A stretch of 64,000 nucleotides of DNA from Clostridia bacterium (GCA_017625095.1 JAGALQ010000024.1:1-64000), one strand, 5' to 3'; positions 16,511-26,515 are shown, counted from the stretch's first letter. Made by a program: numbers and translations. Notes: generated by a model not told the origin, from the sequence alone.

Positions 16511-18778
16511 TTATTCGAAATTTTCAGCTTCTTTGTCTGCTGCAACTTTTTCAGACATAGACTGTATGTTTATGAGTTTATAATATTTGCCCTTGAGTGC
16601 CATCAGTTCATCGTGTGAACCGTTTTCGATTATTCGACCTTTATCAACAACGAGTATTCTGTTGGCCTTTTTAAGTGTTGAAAGTCGGTGCGCAATCATA
16701 AAGGTTGTTCTTCCGCGGATAACCTGATCAATCGCATCCTGAATCAGCTTTTCTGTTTCAGAGTCAACAGCGGATGTTGCTTCGTCAAAAATCATCAGAT
16801 TCGGATTTTTCAGAACAGCGCGTGCAATTGAAAGTCGTTGCTTTTCACCGCCCGAAAGACCAACGCCGCGTTCACCAAGGGTTGTATCGTATGAATCGGG
16901 AAGACGTGAAATGAATGTATGTGCGTTTGCAATGTCAGCTGCATTGATAACCTGGTCAACATGGGCACCCGGAAGGGAATAGGCAATGTTGTTGAAAATT
17001 GTGTCTCTGAACATAAGTGGCTCCTGCTGAACGTATCCGATTCTTGAACGGAAGAAATCAATATCAATATCTTTGATATTTATATCATCGATAAGAATTT
17101 CACCTTCATAATCATCGTAAAAACGCATAAGAAGATTAATGATTGTTGATTTACCTGAACCGGTTGTACCGACAATACCTACTGTTTCACCGGGCTGAAT
17201 GACAAAATTGATGTCGTTGAGTATCTTCTTTGAACGTTCAAATGAGAAGTTGACGTTGCGGAATTCAACCTTACCTTCGAGGAATTTAGGAGCATTGCCA
17301 GCGCCGAAGTTGTGCTCAGGCTCAGCGGTGATGATATCGAGGATTTTTTCTGTTGATGCAAGTGCGTTCTGGTAGCTGTCGCTGAGACTTGCAAAGAAGT
17401 TGACCGGAGCATAGAACATACTTGCATAAGAAATGAATGAAACAAGTATACCGAGTGTGAGGTCAGTTTTGCCTTCAATAACGTAGTGACCGCCGATAAA
17501 CCATATAAGCAGTGATCCGCATGTTACAAAGAAAGTGATAGCATTCGGGAAGATACTTGCTGTTTTAGCAGCACTTTTATCTTCTCTCATCCAGTCATCA
17601 ACATATTTGCTGAATCTGTCAATAGTCTTCTTTTCGTTGGTGAATGATTTGATAACTCTGATGCTGGGAATTGTGTCAGCAAGAATTGTAGAGATAGAAC
17701 TTGATCTTCTCCAAAGCCTTCTGTACATCGGAGACAGCTTTTTGCCGAAATAGCGGCTGAGTAAAGCTACTACAGGCACGGGGATAAGTGAAAAGAGTGC
17801 AAGCCGCCAATCCATAACCAACATTATAATAATGATACCGATCATCAGGAAAAACTGAACAACTGCTTCCTGTGTGATTCTGAGCATAAAGTTCTGCAGC
17901 TGTGTGGTGTCGCTGTTAATTCTGTTGATGATTGAACCGGTTGAAGTTTTATCATAGAACTTCATAGGAAGATACTGCGCTTTGGCATAAATATCCTTCT
18001 TAAGATCTACGATAATGCTGTCTCCCGTAATTCTGAGCAGATAGGCTCTGAGAGCGCCCAAACCATACTGTGCAAGATATACACCCATAAGTGCAAGAAT
18101 GATTGCGATAAGCATCGACATATTTTTGTTGGGAATGATATCATCAACCATCATCTTTGTGATGTACGGTGGAACAAGAGCCATTGCTGTTGTAATTATT
18201 GACAGGATTATACTTACGATGAGCATCTTTATATGTGGCTTTATGTAACCGAAAAGAACCTCAGCCATTTTACCTTTGCCCTTACAGTTCATACAGTCTG
18301 CCTCGGGTGAAGCGAGCTTGCGACCGCATTTGGGGCAGAAGCAACGAAGGTTGTTATAAGTGATTTTTACAACCTCGAGTTGTTCATCGATATCGGATCC
18401 GTCCTTGACTTTGGTTATAAAGTCAGCAACTGCATCACAGAGATCGGTTGCGGAATAGGTGAATCTGAGCAGATCAACTGTTTGACCGTCACACTTCTTA
18501 ACTCTGAAAATTGCATTACCGTAAAGTCGCTTGACTTTTGCCTCTGCAATGTCTTCAAAAAGAAGCATAAGCCCTTCATCAGGCAACTGAGGATTTACAG
18601 CAATAATACGATCAGCGCAAATGAGAATTGCAGATTCGCCGTACTTGCCGTCAAGCTTCAGATCGCCCACAACGCACATCAATGCTGTTGCGCCGCAAAG
18701 CAGATCATTTGCTTTCTTTTCAAGCTGTGGAGGTAATGGCTTGTTGGTCAGAAATGATTTGTTTTCCGTTTTAATCAC
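16511..18778 (-). CDS. ABC exporter with N-terminal sensor-like region and zinc ribbon
   Basis: This 755-residue fused exporter half-transporter is longer than the usual 580-620 residues. The first 140 residues form a mixed alpha/beta region resembling a PH-like module. A C4 zinc ribbon follows (C148, C151, C162, C165), then six transmembrane helices (about 185-460) and an ATPase domain with Walker A GTTGSGKST, signature LSGGEKQR and Walker B LMIFDEAT. It exports an unknown substrate, possibly a lipid, peptide or drug. It is the first gene of the set with the DUF1854 and DarA genes. The GTG start is the only one seen near the N terminus, and its Shine-Dalgarno is weak. Confidence 0.85.
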   Translation of the reverse strand: MIKTENKSFLTNKPLPPQLEKKANDLLCGATALMCVVGDLKLDGKYGESAILICADRIIAVNPQLPDEGLMLLFEDIAEAKVKRLYGNAIFRVKKCDGQTVDLLRFTYSATDLCDAVADFITKVKDGSDIDEQLEVVKITYNNLRCFCPKCGRKLASPEADCMNCKGKGKMAEVLFGYIKPHIKMLIVSIILSIITTAMALVPPYITKMMVDDIIPNKNMSMLIAIILALMGVYLAQYGLGALRAYLLRITGDSIIVDLKKDIYAKAQYLPMKFYDKTSTGSIINRINSDTTQLQNFMLRITQEAVVQFFLMIGIIIIMLVMDWRLALFSLIPVPVVALLSRYFGKKLSPMYRRLWRRSSSISTILADTIPSIRVIKSFTNEKKTIDRFSKYVDDWMREDKSAAKTASIFPNAITFFVTCGSLLIWFIGGHYVIEGKTDLTLGILVSFISYASMFYAPVNFFASLSDSYQNALASTEKILDIITAEPEHNFGAGNAPKFLEGKVEFRNVNFSFERSKKILNDINFVIQPGETVGIVGTTGSGKSTIINLLMRFYDDYEGEILIDDINIKDIDIDFFRSRIGYVQQEPLMFRDTIFNNIAYSLPGAHVDQVINAADIANAHTFISRLPDSYDTTLGERGVGLSGGEKQRLSIARAVLKNPNLMIFDEATSAVDSETEKLIQDAIDQVIRGRTTFMIAHRLSTLKKANRILVVDKGRIIENGSHDELMALKGKYYKLINIQSMSEKVAADKEAENFE

Positions 18779-18870
18779 CCCATTTATTTATCTTTTCGCG
18801 GGTATTATTGCAGTATTTTTTTATATTGTCAATGCTTTTTAAAAAAAATTCATTTTTTATTTTTCCGATA

Positions 18871-18901
18871 AAAATAAGCTGCCGAAATCAATCGGCAGCT
18901 T
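18871..18901 (-). terminator. Intrinsic terminator of the GPH transporter gene
   Basis: AAGCTGCCGA and TCGGCAGCTT form a perfect 10-bp stem around AATCAA, and on the minus strand TATTTTTATC follows. It lies eleven bases after the transporter stop. Confidence 0.88.
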
Positions 18902-18911
18902 TAAGCGATTA

Positions 18912-20450
18912 TCAGTTATTTGAGATGTTTGCGTTCTGGTTGTCAACTGTTTCCTGCATAAGCTTACGGCGCTCGTAAAGCTCGCGGTACATTCTCTCTC
19001 TCTTCTCACCCTGAAGGTCGTAGAAGAGCTGAGGAACAATGCTGAGGATACCGGTAACAACAGGAAGGAGAGTGCACATCCAGAACAGAGCATGTCTTGC
19101 TTTGACTTCCTGGTTGCCAATGCTTGCATTGGGATCATAGCCGAACTGCTTGAGAAGCAAGGGCTGAACAAAGTTTTTGACTGTGTTAACCATCTTGGTA
19201 ACAAGGCCCTTAGCAACACCTGTCATACCTTCTGTTCTGAAGCCGTTCTTCCACTCGCCGTAGTCAATAGCTTCGTTTCTCATTTCTTCGGGAATAACCT
19301 TTTTGATACCCCAGAAGAACATCCAGATTGTTTCGCGCAGCATAAATGCGGGAATCATAACTGCAAGGTTCTCGTAACCCTTCTTACCGCCTACGTTAAT
19401 AAGTTCACCTGCTGCGTAAACACCGAGCATCAGCACGCTGTCAACGTGTGATCCTGCAATCCAGAGAGCCTTTGTTGAGAATCTCTTACGAGCCCAGGGA
19501 ACATATGAATAGGAGAGGGGAGATACGACCGCACCGGGAATACCGACAATTGTTGACATTGATGCAAGGTTAAGAACATTGATGTAGTAAAGGTTGGTAC
19601 CGGAGTTGAGACTGAATGCGCCCAAGAACTCGGAAAGAGTGATAAGAAGAAGCGGCTTGTTGGTAATAACCGATCTAATACCGCTGAGAATACTCGGACG
19701 CTCGATGGTTTGCATAACTCTTTCTTTGGCAACAAATGCATAGAACAGAGCGAACAAACCGGAAACAACAGCAGTAATAACACCGCCCATTACAAACATC
19801 TTGTTGTAGCCGCTCTGCCAAGCAGTATTGTTTACAATTTCGAGAGCCTGATTTTTGGGGCTGTTGATATAAATATCAATGAGAAGACCCATAAGAATTT
19901 CAGGAGCTTTTTCAACAAAGCCGGAAAGAAGGTTTGCCATAGTAATGAGTCGGGTTCGGTCAACAATATTCGGCGTGATTGTTGAAGTCATACCCTGGCG
20001 TACAATAGCAATAAGCGATGAGGCAAGGTTTGAAAAAATCTGCAACACCAGAAATATTGAAAATCTCGACATATTTGAGCCGATACCTTGTGTGCCATAG
20101 AACAAGGGGAGTGCCCAGAATAAAACTGTAATAAAAACACCGGGGATAGCGTAAATAACGAGCCAAGGCTTGAATTTACCCCATCTTGTACGAGTTTTGT
20201 CAACGATTGCAGCAAGGAAAAGATCGTTAACGATATCCCATATGCCGATAACACCGTTGGTAAGCGACTGAAGAACAAGATCAATCTTAAGGATATTCAT
20301 CTTGAATATATCATCATATTTACCGATGTTGAAGCTCTGTGCAATATCGTCAAGTATGTAGGCGAAAGTCTCTTTTGTACCGACGTAACGTCTGTTTAGA
20401 TTTCGCTTCGCCTCTTCGGCAGTTGAAACGTTTGTAGGTTCAGCTGACAT
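18912..20450 (-). CDS. GPH/MFS-type sugar:cation symporter
   Basis: This 512-residue polytopic membrane protein, with about twelve hydrophobic segments, looks like a glycoside-pentoside-hexuronide:cation symporter family member. It has an early DIVNDLFLAAIVDKTRTRWGKFKPW loop, whose D and RTRWGKFKPW elements are typical of GPH transporters, and a long central cytoplasmic loop. It lies downstream of araA and araD, so pentose or arabino-oligosaccharide uptake is a reasonable inference. It has its own promoter in the 93-base gap and an AGGAGG site before the ATG. The C terminus is charged and cytoplasmic. Confidence 0.82.
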   Translation of the reverse strand: MSAEPTNVSTAEEAKRNLNRRYVGTKETFAYILDDIAQSFNIGKYDDIFKMNILKIDLVLQSLTNGVIGIWDIVNDLFLAAIVDKTRTRWGKFKPWLVIYAIPGVFITVLFWALPLFYGTQGIGSNMSRFSIFLVLQIFSNLASSLIAIVRQGMTSTITPNIVDRTRLITMANLLSGFVEKAPEILMGLLIDIYINSPKNQALEIVNNTAWQSGYNKMFVMGGVITAVVSGLFALFYAFVAKERVMQTIERPSILSGIRSVITNKPLLLITLSEFLGAFSLNSGTNLYYINVLNLASMSTIVGIPGAVVSPLSYSYVPWARKRFSTKALWIAGSHVDSVLMLGVYAAGELINVGGKKGYENLAVMIPAFMLRETIWMFFWGIKKVIPEEMRNEAIDYGEWKNGFRTEGMTGVAKGLVTKMVNTVKNFVQPLLLKQFGYDPNASIGNQEVKARHALFWMCTLLPVVTGILSIVPQLFYDLQGEKRERMYRELYERRKLMQETVDNQNANISNN

Positions 20451-20484
20451 CTGAAAACCTCCTATTTTTACATTATTAAATAAA

Positions 20485-20513
20485 TTATATCACAACAATT
20501 GACAATTGGCAAG
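20485..20513 (-). promoter_or_regulatory. Promoter of the GPH transporter gene
   Basis: On the minus strand TTGCCA (20508-20513) and a perfect TATAAT (20485-20490) are 17 bases apart. Two CAATTG palindromes overlap the spacer and could be an operator. Confidence 0.7.
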
Positions 20514-20543
20514 GATTAATTTGATTAATGCCGAATTTTGTTG

Positions 20544-21989
20544 TTAATTCCAGGCTGCATCGCCTAACATAAGCTTAAGTTCAAAGTCGGAAATGTTTGT
20601 GTTTTCATCAATTACAACGCATTCGATACCTGCCATACGTGCAAAATCGATTATATGTTCTTTAGTGAGTGAATAGCTGAGAACTGAGTGATGGGCACCG
20701 CCGCTGAGTAACCAGGCTTTGACACCGTCTTTGAAATTCGGGAGAGGTTTCCACATTGCGCTTGCAACGGGAAGCTTGGGCATCGGTTTTTCAGCATTAA
20801 TACACTCAACCTCTGCACAGATTATTCTGAGTCTGTTACCGAGGTCTACAAGAGAAACAGCAATTGCTTTGCCTGCCTTTGAGTTGAAAATAAGTCTTGC
20901 AGGGGGCTCTCTGTCGCCGATACCGAGTGGCTGTACGTCAAGCTTTATTTCACCTTCTGCAATAGTAGGACAAACTTCAAGCATATGTGCGCCGAGAATG
21001 GCTTCGTTGCCCTTTGTGAGATTATATGTGTAATCTTCCATAAAGGCAGTTGAATCGTTACCTGCCATTATCTTCATTGCTCGTGTAAGAGCAGCTGTTT
21101 TCCAGTCGCCTTCAGCACCGAATCCGTATCCCTTTGCCATAAGTCGCTGTGCACTCAGACCGGGAAGCTGCCTGAGACCGTGAAGATCCTGGAAGTTGGT
21201 GGTGAATGCTGCACAGCCTGTCTTATCAAGGAAACGCTCAAGCGCAATTTCGTATTTAGCCTGTTCTTTAACAGCAGCGATATCGTCAGTTACTACCGTG
21301 TAAGTCTTTTTGTATTCTTCAAAAAGTTTTTCTGCTTCTTCATCGGTAACGGTGTTTATTTCCTGAACCAGGTCACCGATTCCGTAGTAATCAACACTCC
21401 AACCGAGCTTTGCCTGAGTAGTTACTTTGTTACCTTCGGTTACGGCAACATCACGCATATTGTCACCGAAACGGCATACACGAAGTGTGCTGCCCTGTGC
21501 AAAAGCTTTTGCAGCACTGACCCAAGTACGGATTTCATCAATTGCTTCTTCATCCTGCCAATGACCGACAACTTCTTTGCGGCTCTTTCTCATAAGTGCA
21601 TAGATGTGGCTGTGCTCTCTGTCGCCGTGAGCTGACTGATTGAGATTCATAAAATCCATATCTATCTCATCGTAGGGGAGAGCTTCATTAAACTGTGTAC
21701 TGAAATGAAGAATCGGTTTTGCGATCGTTTTGAGACCGTCAATCCACATTTTTGATGGGGAGAATGTGTGCATCCAGGTGATAATGCCGATACAGTTGTC
21801 GTCAGCATTTGCTTCACGCATAACCTTTGTTATTTCAGCTGCTGTTGTTACAGTAGGAGCGCAGATAACCTCAGCGCCGATTTTATTGTTCAGATGAGCT
21901 GCAATAATTTTTGAATCCTCAGCTACCTGTCTGAGAGTTTCATCTCCGTAGAGATGCTGGCTTCCGGTGATAAACCATACGTTGCTCAT
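20544..21989 (-). CDS. araA: L-arabinose isomerase
   Basis: This 481-residue enzyme converts L-arabinose to L-ribulose. The N terminus reads FITGSQHLYG, and the substrate/metal motifs TNFQDLHG, LPGLSAQRLMAKGYGFGAEGDWK and GAHMLEVCPT are present. The length is close to the usual about 500. A longer reading frame extends upstream, but MSNVWFITG at 21989 is the family start and has GAGG at a good distance. It lies 19 bases after araD. No L-ribulokinase gene is near, so the pathway is incomplete in this window. Confidence 0.95.
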   Translation of the reverse strand: MSNVWFITGSQHLYGDETLRQVAEDSKIIAAHLNNKIGAEVICAPTVTTAAEITKVMREANADDNCIGIITWMHTFSPSKMWIDGLKTIAKPILHFSTQFNEALPYDEIDMDFMNLNQSAHGDREHSHIYALMRKSRKEVVGHWQDEEAIDEIRTWVSAAKAFAQGSTLRVCRFGDNMRDVAVTEGNKVTTQAKLGWSVDYYGIGDLVQEINTVTDEEAEKLFEEYKKTYTVVTDDIAAVKEQAKYEIALERFLDKTGCAAFTTNFQDLHGLRQLPGLSAQRLMAKGYGFGAEGDWKTAALTRAMKIMAGNDSTAFMEDYTYNLTKGNEAILGAHMLEVCPTIAEGEIKLDVQPLGIGDREPPARLIFNSKAGKAIAVSLVDLGNRLRIICAEVECINAEKPMPKLPVASAMWKPLPNFKDGVKAWLLSGGAHHSVLSYSLTKEHIIDFARMAGIECVVIDENTNISDFELKLMLGDAAWN

Positions 21990-22008
21990 TATTATACCTC
22001 TTTCATAT

Positions 22009-22698
22009 TTATTTCTGGCCGTAATAGGCGTTTGCGCCGTGCTTGCGGTTGTAATGCTTATCAAGAATATATTTGTTTATCGGATCAGAATCGGGATTGA
22101 TTGTTTTCATAAGTATTGCCATTTTTGCAACTTCTTCGAGCACAACTGCGTTGTGAACAGCTTCAGCAGCATCTTTACCCCAGGCAAACGGACCGTGGTT
22201 GGCAACTACTACACCTGGAATTGCTTCGGGCTTGAGAAGTTTGAATGCTTCCGCAATAACCTTTCCTGTGTTAACTTCGTAGTTGTCGCGTGTTTCAACT
22301 GTAGTTAACTCACGCGTGCAGGGGATTGCGCCGTAAAAGTAATCCGCATGTGTTGTACCGTAAGCTTCAATCGGCATTCTTGCCTGAGCAAAAGCTGTTG
22401 CGTGAGTTGAGTGCGTGTGTACAATACCGCCTATGTTTTCAAACTGGCGATAAAGATAAACGTGGGTGGGTGTATCGCTTGAAGGGTTGAGCTCTCCTTC
22501 AACGACGTTGCCGTCAAGATCAACAACAACCATTTTGTCAGGCGTTAATTCGTCATATTCAACACCTGACGGTTTTATGACAACATAACCCGTTTCGCGG
22601 TCGATAGCTGATACATTGCCCCATGTAAAAGTAACAAGTCCGTGAGCAGGAAGACGGAGATTTGCGTTGCAAACAAGTTCTTTTAAGTTTTCAAGCAT
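22009..22698 (-). CDS. araD: L-ribulose-5-phosphate 4-epimerase
   Basis: This 229-residue class II aldolase-fold zinc enzyme converts L-ribulose 5-phosphate to D-xylulose 5-phosphate. The zinc ligands are in [13 protein letters not shown] and the catalytic/phosphate segments include [19 protein letters not shown] and [11 protein letters not shown]. The length fits AraD/SgaE-type epimerases. It is followed by araA and preceded, after eleven bases, by proA, so it probably shares the proBA transcript. AAGGAGAAG precedes the ATG. Confidence 0.94.
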   Translation of the reverse strand: MLENLKELVCNANLRLPAHGLVTFTWGNVSAIDRETGYVVIKPSGVEYDELTPDKMVVVDLDGNVVEGELNPSSDTPTHVYLYRQFENIGGIVHTHSTHATAFAQARMPIEAYGTTHADYFYGAIPCTRELTTVETRDNYEVNTGKVIAEAFKLLKPEAIPGVVVANHGPFAWGKDAAEAVHNAVVLEEVAKMAILMKTINPDSDPINKYILDKHYNRKHGANAYYGQK

Positions 22699-22709
22699 AT
22701 TTCTTCTCC

Positions 22710-23951
22710 TTATCTTATCTGTCCGTTACCGCGGATGACAAATTTAGTTGTTGTAAGTTCGGGGAGACCTATAGGACCTCTTGCGTGAAGTTTCTGCGTT
22801 GAAATACCGATTTCCGCACCGAAGCCGAATTGACCTCCGTCTGTGAATCTTGTGCTTGCATTGACATATACGGATGAGGAGTTGATAAGCTTTGTGAATT
22901 TCTGTGCGGAATTATAATCGTTTGTGATTATTGCTTCACTGTGCCCCGTTGAATATTTATTTATATGCATGATGGCTTCATCCACATCATTTACTGTTTT
23001 AACAGACATTTTGTAGTCGAGATATTCAGTGCCCCAATCATCTTTGCTTGCAGGAAGTATATCAATAATGCTGCGCGCAAATTCATCACCGTAGAGCGTA
23101 ACATTTTTTTCGTCAAGCTTTGCTTTGATTGACGGGAGTGCGATCTCTGCAATATCATTATGAATAACAAGACTTTCGGCTGCGTTGCAAACAGACGGAC
23201 GAGAAGTTTTAGCGTTGAAAATAATGCTTACAGCCATATCAATGTCTGCAGTTTTATCTACATAGATGTGGCAGTTACCGACTCCCGTTTCAATTACAGG
23301 AACGGTTGCGTTCTGAACAACGCTGTTTATAAGTCCTGCACCGCCTCTTGGTATAAGTACATCTACATAACCGTTGAGCTTCATAAGTGCATTTGCGGTT
23401 TCCCTCGATGTGTCTTCGACAAGCTGAATGCAGTTTTCGTCTAAGCCGACCGATTTGATAGCATCTCTCATAATTTTTGCCGATGCTTTGTTTGAATTTA
23501 TAGCTTCTTTGCCGCCTCTGAGAATAACAGCGTTGCCTGATTTAAGACAGAGTGCTGCGGCATCAATCGTTACATTGGGTCTTGCTTCATAAATTACGGC
23601 AATTGTACCCATCGGAACGGCTACTTTTTCTATGTTCAGCCCGTTAGGTCTTGTTGAACCGTTTTTTATTACACCGACAGGGTCGGGGAGAGCAACAATC
23701 TCAAGTACGCTTGATGCAATATCGTCAATTCTGTTTTCGCTGAGTGCAAGTCTGTCCAGAAGAGATTCTGACATTCCGTTCTTTCTGCCGGCTTCAAGGT
23801 CGATTCTGTTAGCTTCAATTATTTCGTTTTTACGCTGCCTGAGTGCATTCGCAATCGCACATAGTGCATCATTTTTAAGCGCAGTTGACGCGTCTGCCAG
23901 TGAAGCCTGAACAGCTTTTGCGTTTTTGCCTAATTCTAAAACGTAATTCAT
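22710..23951 (-). CDS. proA: Glutamate-5-semialdehyde dehydrogenase (gamma-glutamyl phosphate reductase)
   Basis: This 413-residue aldehyde-dehydrogenase-superfamily enzyme reduces gamma-glutamyl phosphate to glutamate semialdehyde with NADPH, the second step of proline synthesis. Signatures are [27 protein letters not shown] and [11 protein letters not shown] with the catalytic cysteine, plus a C-terminal [14 protein letters not shown]. Its Shine-Dalgarno (GGAGGGATAA) lies in the end of proB, four bases upstream, so the two genes are coupled. ProC is not in the window. Confidence 0.96.
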   Translation of the reverse strand: MNYVLELGKNAKAVQASLADASTALKNDALCAIANALRQRKNEIIEANRIDLEAGRKNGMSESLLDRLALSENRIDDIASSVLEIVALPDPVGVIKNGSTRPNGLNIEKVAVPMGTIAVIYEARPNVTIDAAALCLKSGNAVILRGGKEAINSNKASAKIMRDAIKSVGLDENCIQLVEDTSRETANALMKLNGYVDVLIPRGGAGLINSVVQNATVPVIETGVGNCHIYVDKTADIDMAVSIIFNAKTSRPSVCNAAESLVIHNDIAEIALPSIKAKLDEKNVTLYGDEFARSIIDILPASKDDWGTEYLDYKMSVKTVNDVDEAIMHINKYSTGHSEAIITNDYNSAQKFTKLINSSSVYVNASTRFTDGGQFGFGAEIGISTQKLHARGPIGLPELTTTKFVIRGNGQIR

Positions 23952-23955
23952 TTAA

Positions 23956-24738
23956 TTATCCCTCCGCTTTAAGAAAATGTGTGCCGACTCTGTGTCCTTC
24001 AATAAGACGGTAGATATCATCGGGATTTTCACCGTTTATGATATATGTATCAATCTGTGAGGATGTAGCTTCTTTTGCGGCGTGGATTTTTGTAATCATA
24101 CCGCCGGTTCCTCTGTTGGTGCCGCTTCCGCCTGCAAGAGCTTCGATTTCTTCATTGATTTCTTTGATAACAGGAATCAGTTGAGCATCTTCATATTCCA
24201 TCGGGTTTTTGTCAAAAAGACCGTCAGTGTCTGTTAGAATGATAAGCTTATCTGCCTTTATAAGTTTTGCAACCTGAGCAGAAAGGTTGTCATTATCGCC
24301 GTAAACAATCTCGTCAACCGCAACAGAGTCATTCTCATTTATTATCGGGATTGCACCGTATTTAAAGATGTGTTCAAATGCATTTACAAGATTTATACGT
24401 CGTTCATCATTCTCGATATCGCTTTTGGTGATAAGAAGCTGACCGACAGTGCAGCCGAGCTCACCGAAGAACTTATCGTACATAAACATCAGCTCACACT
24501 GACCTATGCAAGCAGCAGCCTGACGTTCGGGTGTTGTTGACGGCCTTTCTTTAAGACCGAGTTTGCCGACGCCTACACCGATTGCACCTGATGTGACGAG
24601 CACAATTTCACAGCCGCTGTTATGCAAATCTGCAAGTGTTCTTACAAGCGCTTGCATTCGGCGGATATTTGCTTTTCCTGTCGGATATGTAAGTGTTGAT
24701 GTGCCGACTTTTATTACAATTCTTTCATTATCTACCAT
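23956..24738 (-). CDS. proB: Glutamate 5-kinase (short form)
   Basis: This 260-residue amino-acid-kinase-fold enzyme phosphorylates glutamate to gamma-glutamyl phosphate. VKVGTSTLTYPTGK, TSGAIGVGVGKL and NENDSVAVDEIVYGDNDNLSA are present. The C-terminal PUA domain found in many ProB proteins is absent, a known short form in Firmicutes. Feedback control by proline may therefore differ. It opens the proBA-araDA gene run, with its own strong promoter divergent from the aminotransferase promoter. Confidence 0.95.
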   Translation of the reverse strand: MVDNERIVIKVGTSTLTYPTGKANIRRMQALVRTLADLHNSGCEIVLVTSGAIGVGVGKLGLKERPSTTPERQAAACIGQCELMFMYDKFFGELGCTVGQLLITKSDIENDERRINLVNAFEHIFKYGAIPIINENDSVAVDEIVYGDNDNLSAQVAKLIKADKLIILTDTDGLFDKNPMEYEDAQLIPVIKEINEEIEALAGGSGTNRGTGGMITKIHAAKEATSSQIDTYIINGENPDDIYRLIEGHRVGTHFLKAEG

Positions 24739-24770
24739 AGTAATTGCACTTCCTTATATTTATCTTATCA

Positions 24771-24798
24771 ATTATATCATAGTAAACGTTGTTGTCAA
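24771..24798 (-). promoter_or_regulatory. Promoter of proB
   Basis: On the minus strand TTGACA (24793-24798) and TATAAT (24771-24776) are 16 bases apart, 32 bases upstream of the proB ATG. Confidence 0.8.
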
Positions 24799-24846
24799 TG
24801 TTTTGGTCGGATTAAAGCATTGATAAAATTATATTTTGCGGGTATA

Positions 24847-24876
24847 TTGACAAATAAATTGGTTTGGATTTATAAT
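24847..24876 (+). promoter_or_regulatory. Promoter of the aminotransferase gene
   Basis: Consensus TTGACA (24847-24852) and TATAAT (24871-24876) are 18 bases apart, 30 bases upstream of the ATG, back to back with the proB promoter. Confidence 0.82.
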
Positions 24877-24906
24877 TGATTAGATTTTGAAAGAAGAAGT
24901 GTTATT

Positions 24907-26124
24907 ATGCGTGAAATTATCAGATCAGATAAACTTCAGAACGTTCACTCTGATATCAGAGGTCCGGTTTTTGTTGAAGCTATGAGAATGAGAAAAGAGG
25001 GCATTGACGTCCTTCGTCTCAATACTGGTAACCCTGCAACGTTCGATTTCAAGATGCCTGACAGTGTAAGAAATGCGCTTATCAATAATGCTGACAAAGC
25101 TGTTGCATATTGTGATCTTAAAGGTATGCCTGATGCCAGAGAATCTATTTGCGATTATCATAAAGGCAAGGGCATTCAGGGAATTACACCGGATGATGTT
25201 TTCATTGGTAACGGTGTAAGTGAGCTCGTAACAATGGCTCTGACCGCTCTTCTCAATTACGGCGACGAAATTCTTGTTCCTGCTCCTGACTATTCTCTTT
25301 GGACAAACTCTGTCTGGATTGCCGGTGCTAAGCCTGTACATTATATCTGTGATGAGCAGTCTGACTGGTATCCCGACATTAACGATATTAAGTCTAAGAT
25401 CACGCCTAAAACCAAGGCTCTTGTTATCATTAACCCCAATAATCCCACAGGTGCTCTTTATCCGAAGGAAGTTCTTGAAGAGCTTGTTCAGGTTGCACGT
25501 GAGCATCAGCTTGTAATTTTCTCTGATGAGATTTATGACAGACTTGTTATGGACGATCTTGAGCATATTTCAACAGCTACACTTGCTCCCGATCTTCTTG
25601 TCTGTACAATGAACGGTCTTTCAAAGTCACACATAATTTGCGGTTTCCGTTGCGGATGGATGGTTGTCAGCGGTGCCAAAGACAGTGCAAAAGACTTTAT
25701 TGCCGGTCTTGTTCAGCTTTCTGCAATGCGTCTTTGCGCTAACGCTCTTATGCAGCTCGTAATCCCTGCTGCTCTTAACGATCCCGAAAGCACAAGAGAA
25801 ATGATTGTACCTGGCGGCAGACTTTATGAGCAGCGCGAGGCAACCTGCCGTGAGCTTGCAAAGATTGACGGTATTTCTTTTGTTAAGAACAGTGCAGCTT
25901 TCTATCTTTTCCCGAAGATTGATGTTAAGAAGTTTAATATCACCGATGATCAGCAGTTTGCTATGGATTATCTTCACAGCAAGAATGTTATGATTATCCC
26001 CGGCAGAGGCTTCAGCTGGTCTGAGCCCGATCACTTCCGTATCGTTATGCTTCCTGAGCCTGAGCAGATTGCAAAGGCAATGCGAGATCTTGGCGATTTC
26101 CTTAAAGATTACCGTCAGAACTAA
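24907..26124 (+). CDS. PLP-dependent class I/II aminotransferase (alanine aminotransferase-like)
   Basis: This 405-residue fold-type-I aminotransferase resembles AlaA/AlaT-type alanine transaminases, which interconvert alanine and 2-oxoglutarate with pyruvate and glutamate. Motifs are NGVSELV, INPNNPTGALYP, the DEIYD aspartate region and the PLP lysine in NGLSKSH, followed by GFRCGWM. The full family length is present. It starts with a weak AAGAAGAAG site but a consensus promoter. It is monocistronic and converges on a small minus-strand gene whose stop overlaps its own by four bases. Confidence 0.87.
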   Translation: MREIIRSDKLQNVHSDIRGPVFVEAMRMRKEGIDVLRLNTGNPATFDFKMPDSVRNALINNADKAVAYCDLKGMPDARESICDYHKGKGIQGITPDDVFIGNGVSELVTMALTALLNYGDEILVPAPDYSLWTNSVWIAGAKPVHYICDEQSDWYPDINDIKSKITPKTKALVIINPNNPTGALYPKEVLEELVQVAREHQLVIFSDEIYDRLVMDDLEHISTATLAPDLLVCTMNGLSKSHIICGFRCGWMVVSGAKDSAKDFIAGLVQLSAMRLCANALMQLVIPAALNDPESTREMIVPGGRLYEQREATCRELAKIDGISFVKNSAAFYLFPKIDVKKFNITDDQQFAMDYLHSKNVMIIPGRGFSWSEPDHFRIVMLPEPEQIAKAMRDLGDFLKDYRQN

Positions 26125-26432
26125 TCAAAGGCTTCAATAAGGCTTTGCAGTTCTGTATCATTATTGATGTGAATACCTTTTCGCAGATTTTGAGCATCTG
26201 ATTCTGGAAGACTGTCAATTCTGCAATCGAGTATTGTTTCGGGTGTTTGTTCTCCGTATACAAATACTGCGACTTTGCCGTTGTATTCACTGACCGTATA
26301 TTTATAGCCGACAGTTGATAACTCGCTGTCGGCTGTTTTTCTTTTTGATGGAATTGCGAATAGCATTACAATGACTGAAATGAATATAGCAATAAAAGAG
26401 AAAAATTTATGTGAAACCTTCAATTTTTTCAT
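26121..26432 (-). CDS. Small membrane-anchored protein, possibly BofC C-terminal-domain-like
   Basis: This protein of about 103 residues has one N-terminal hydrophobic segment and an exported domain with YTVSEYNGKVAVFVYGE and LRKGIHINNDTELQ. This pattern resembles the BofC C-terminal-like domain found in small sporulation-related proteins of Clostridia. Role: unknown. The start is uncertain. The ATG at 26432 has its GGA only one base away, whereas a TTG three codons later is spaced well from the same AAAGGA. An upstream TTG at 26465 has no site. It overlaps the aminotransferase stop by four bases. Confidence 0.55.
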   Translation of the reverse strand: MKKLKVSHKFFSFIAIFISVIVMLFAIPSKRKTADSELSTVGYKYTVSEYNGKVAVFVYGEQTPETILDCRIDSLPESDAQNLRKGIHINNDTELQSLIEAFD

Positions 26433-26515
26433 TCCTTTCGCATTTAGTATTACTAAAAAAACCAAAATTATGCAGAGAATTTTTAATTAATGCTTTATTT
26501 TTTAAAAAAATATGT

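Noticed and set aside
24925..25566. Minus-strand ORF of 213 residues opposite the aminotransferase
   Set aside because: It is a shadow of a conserved PLP enzyme and has no signals of its own.
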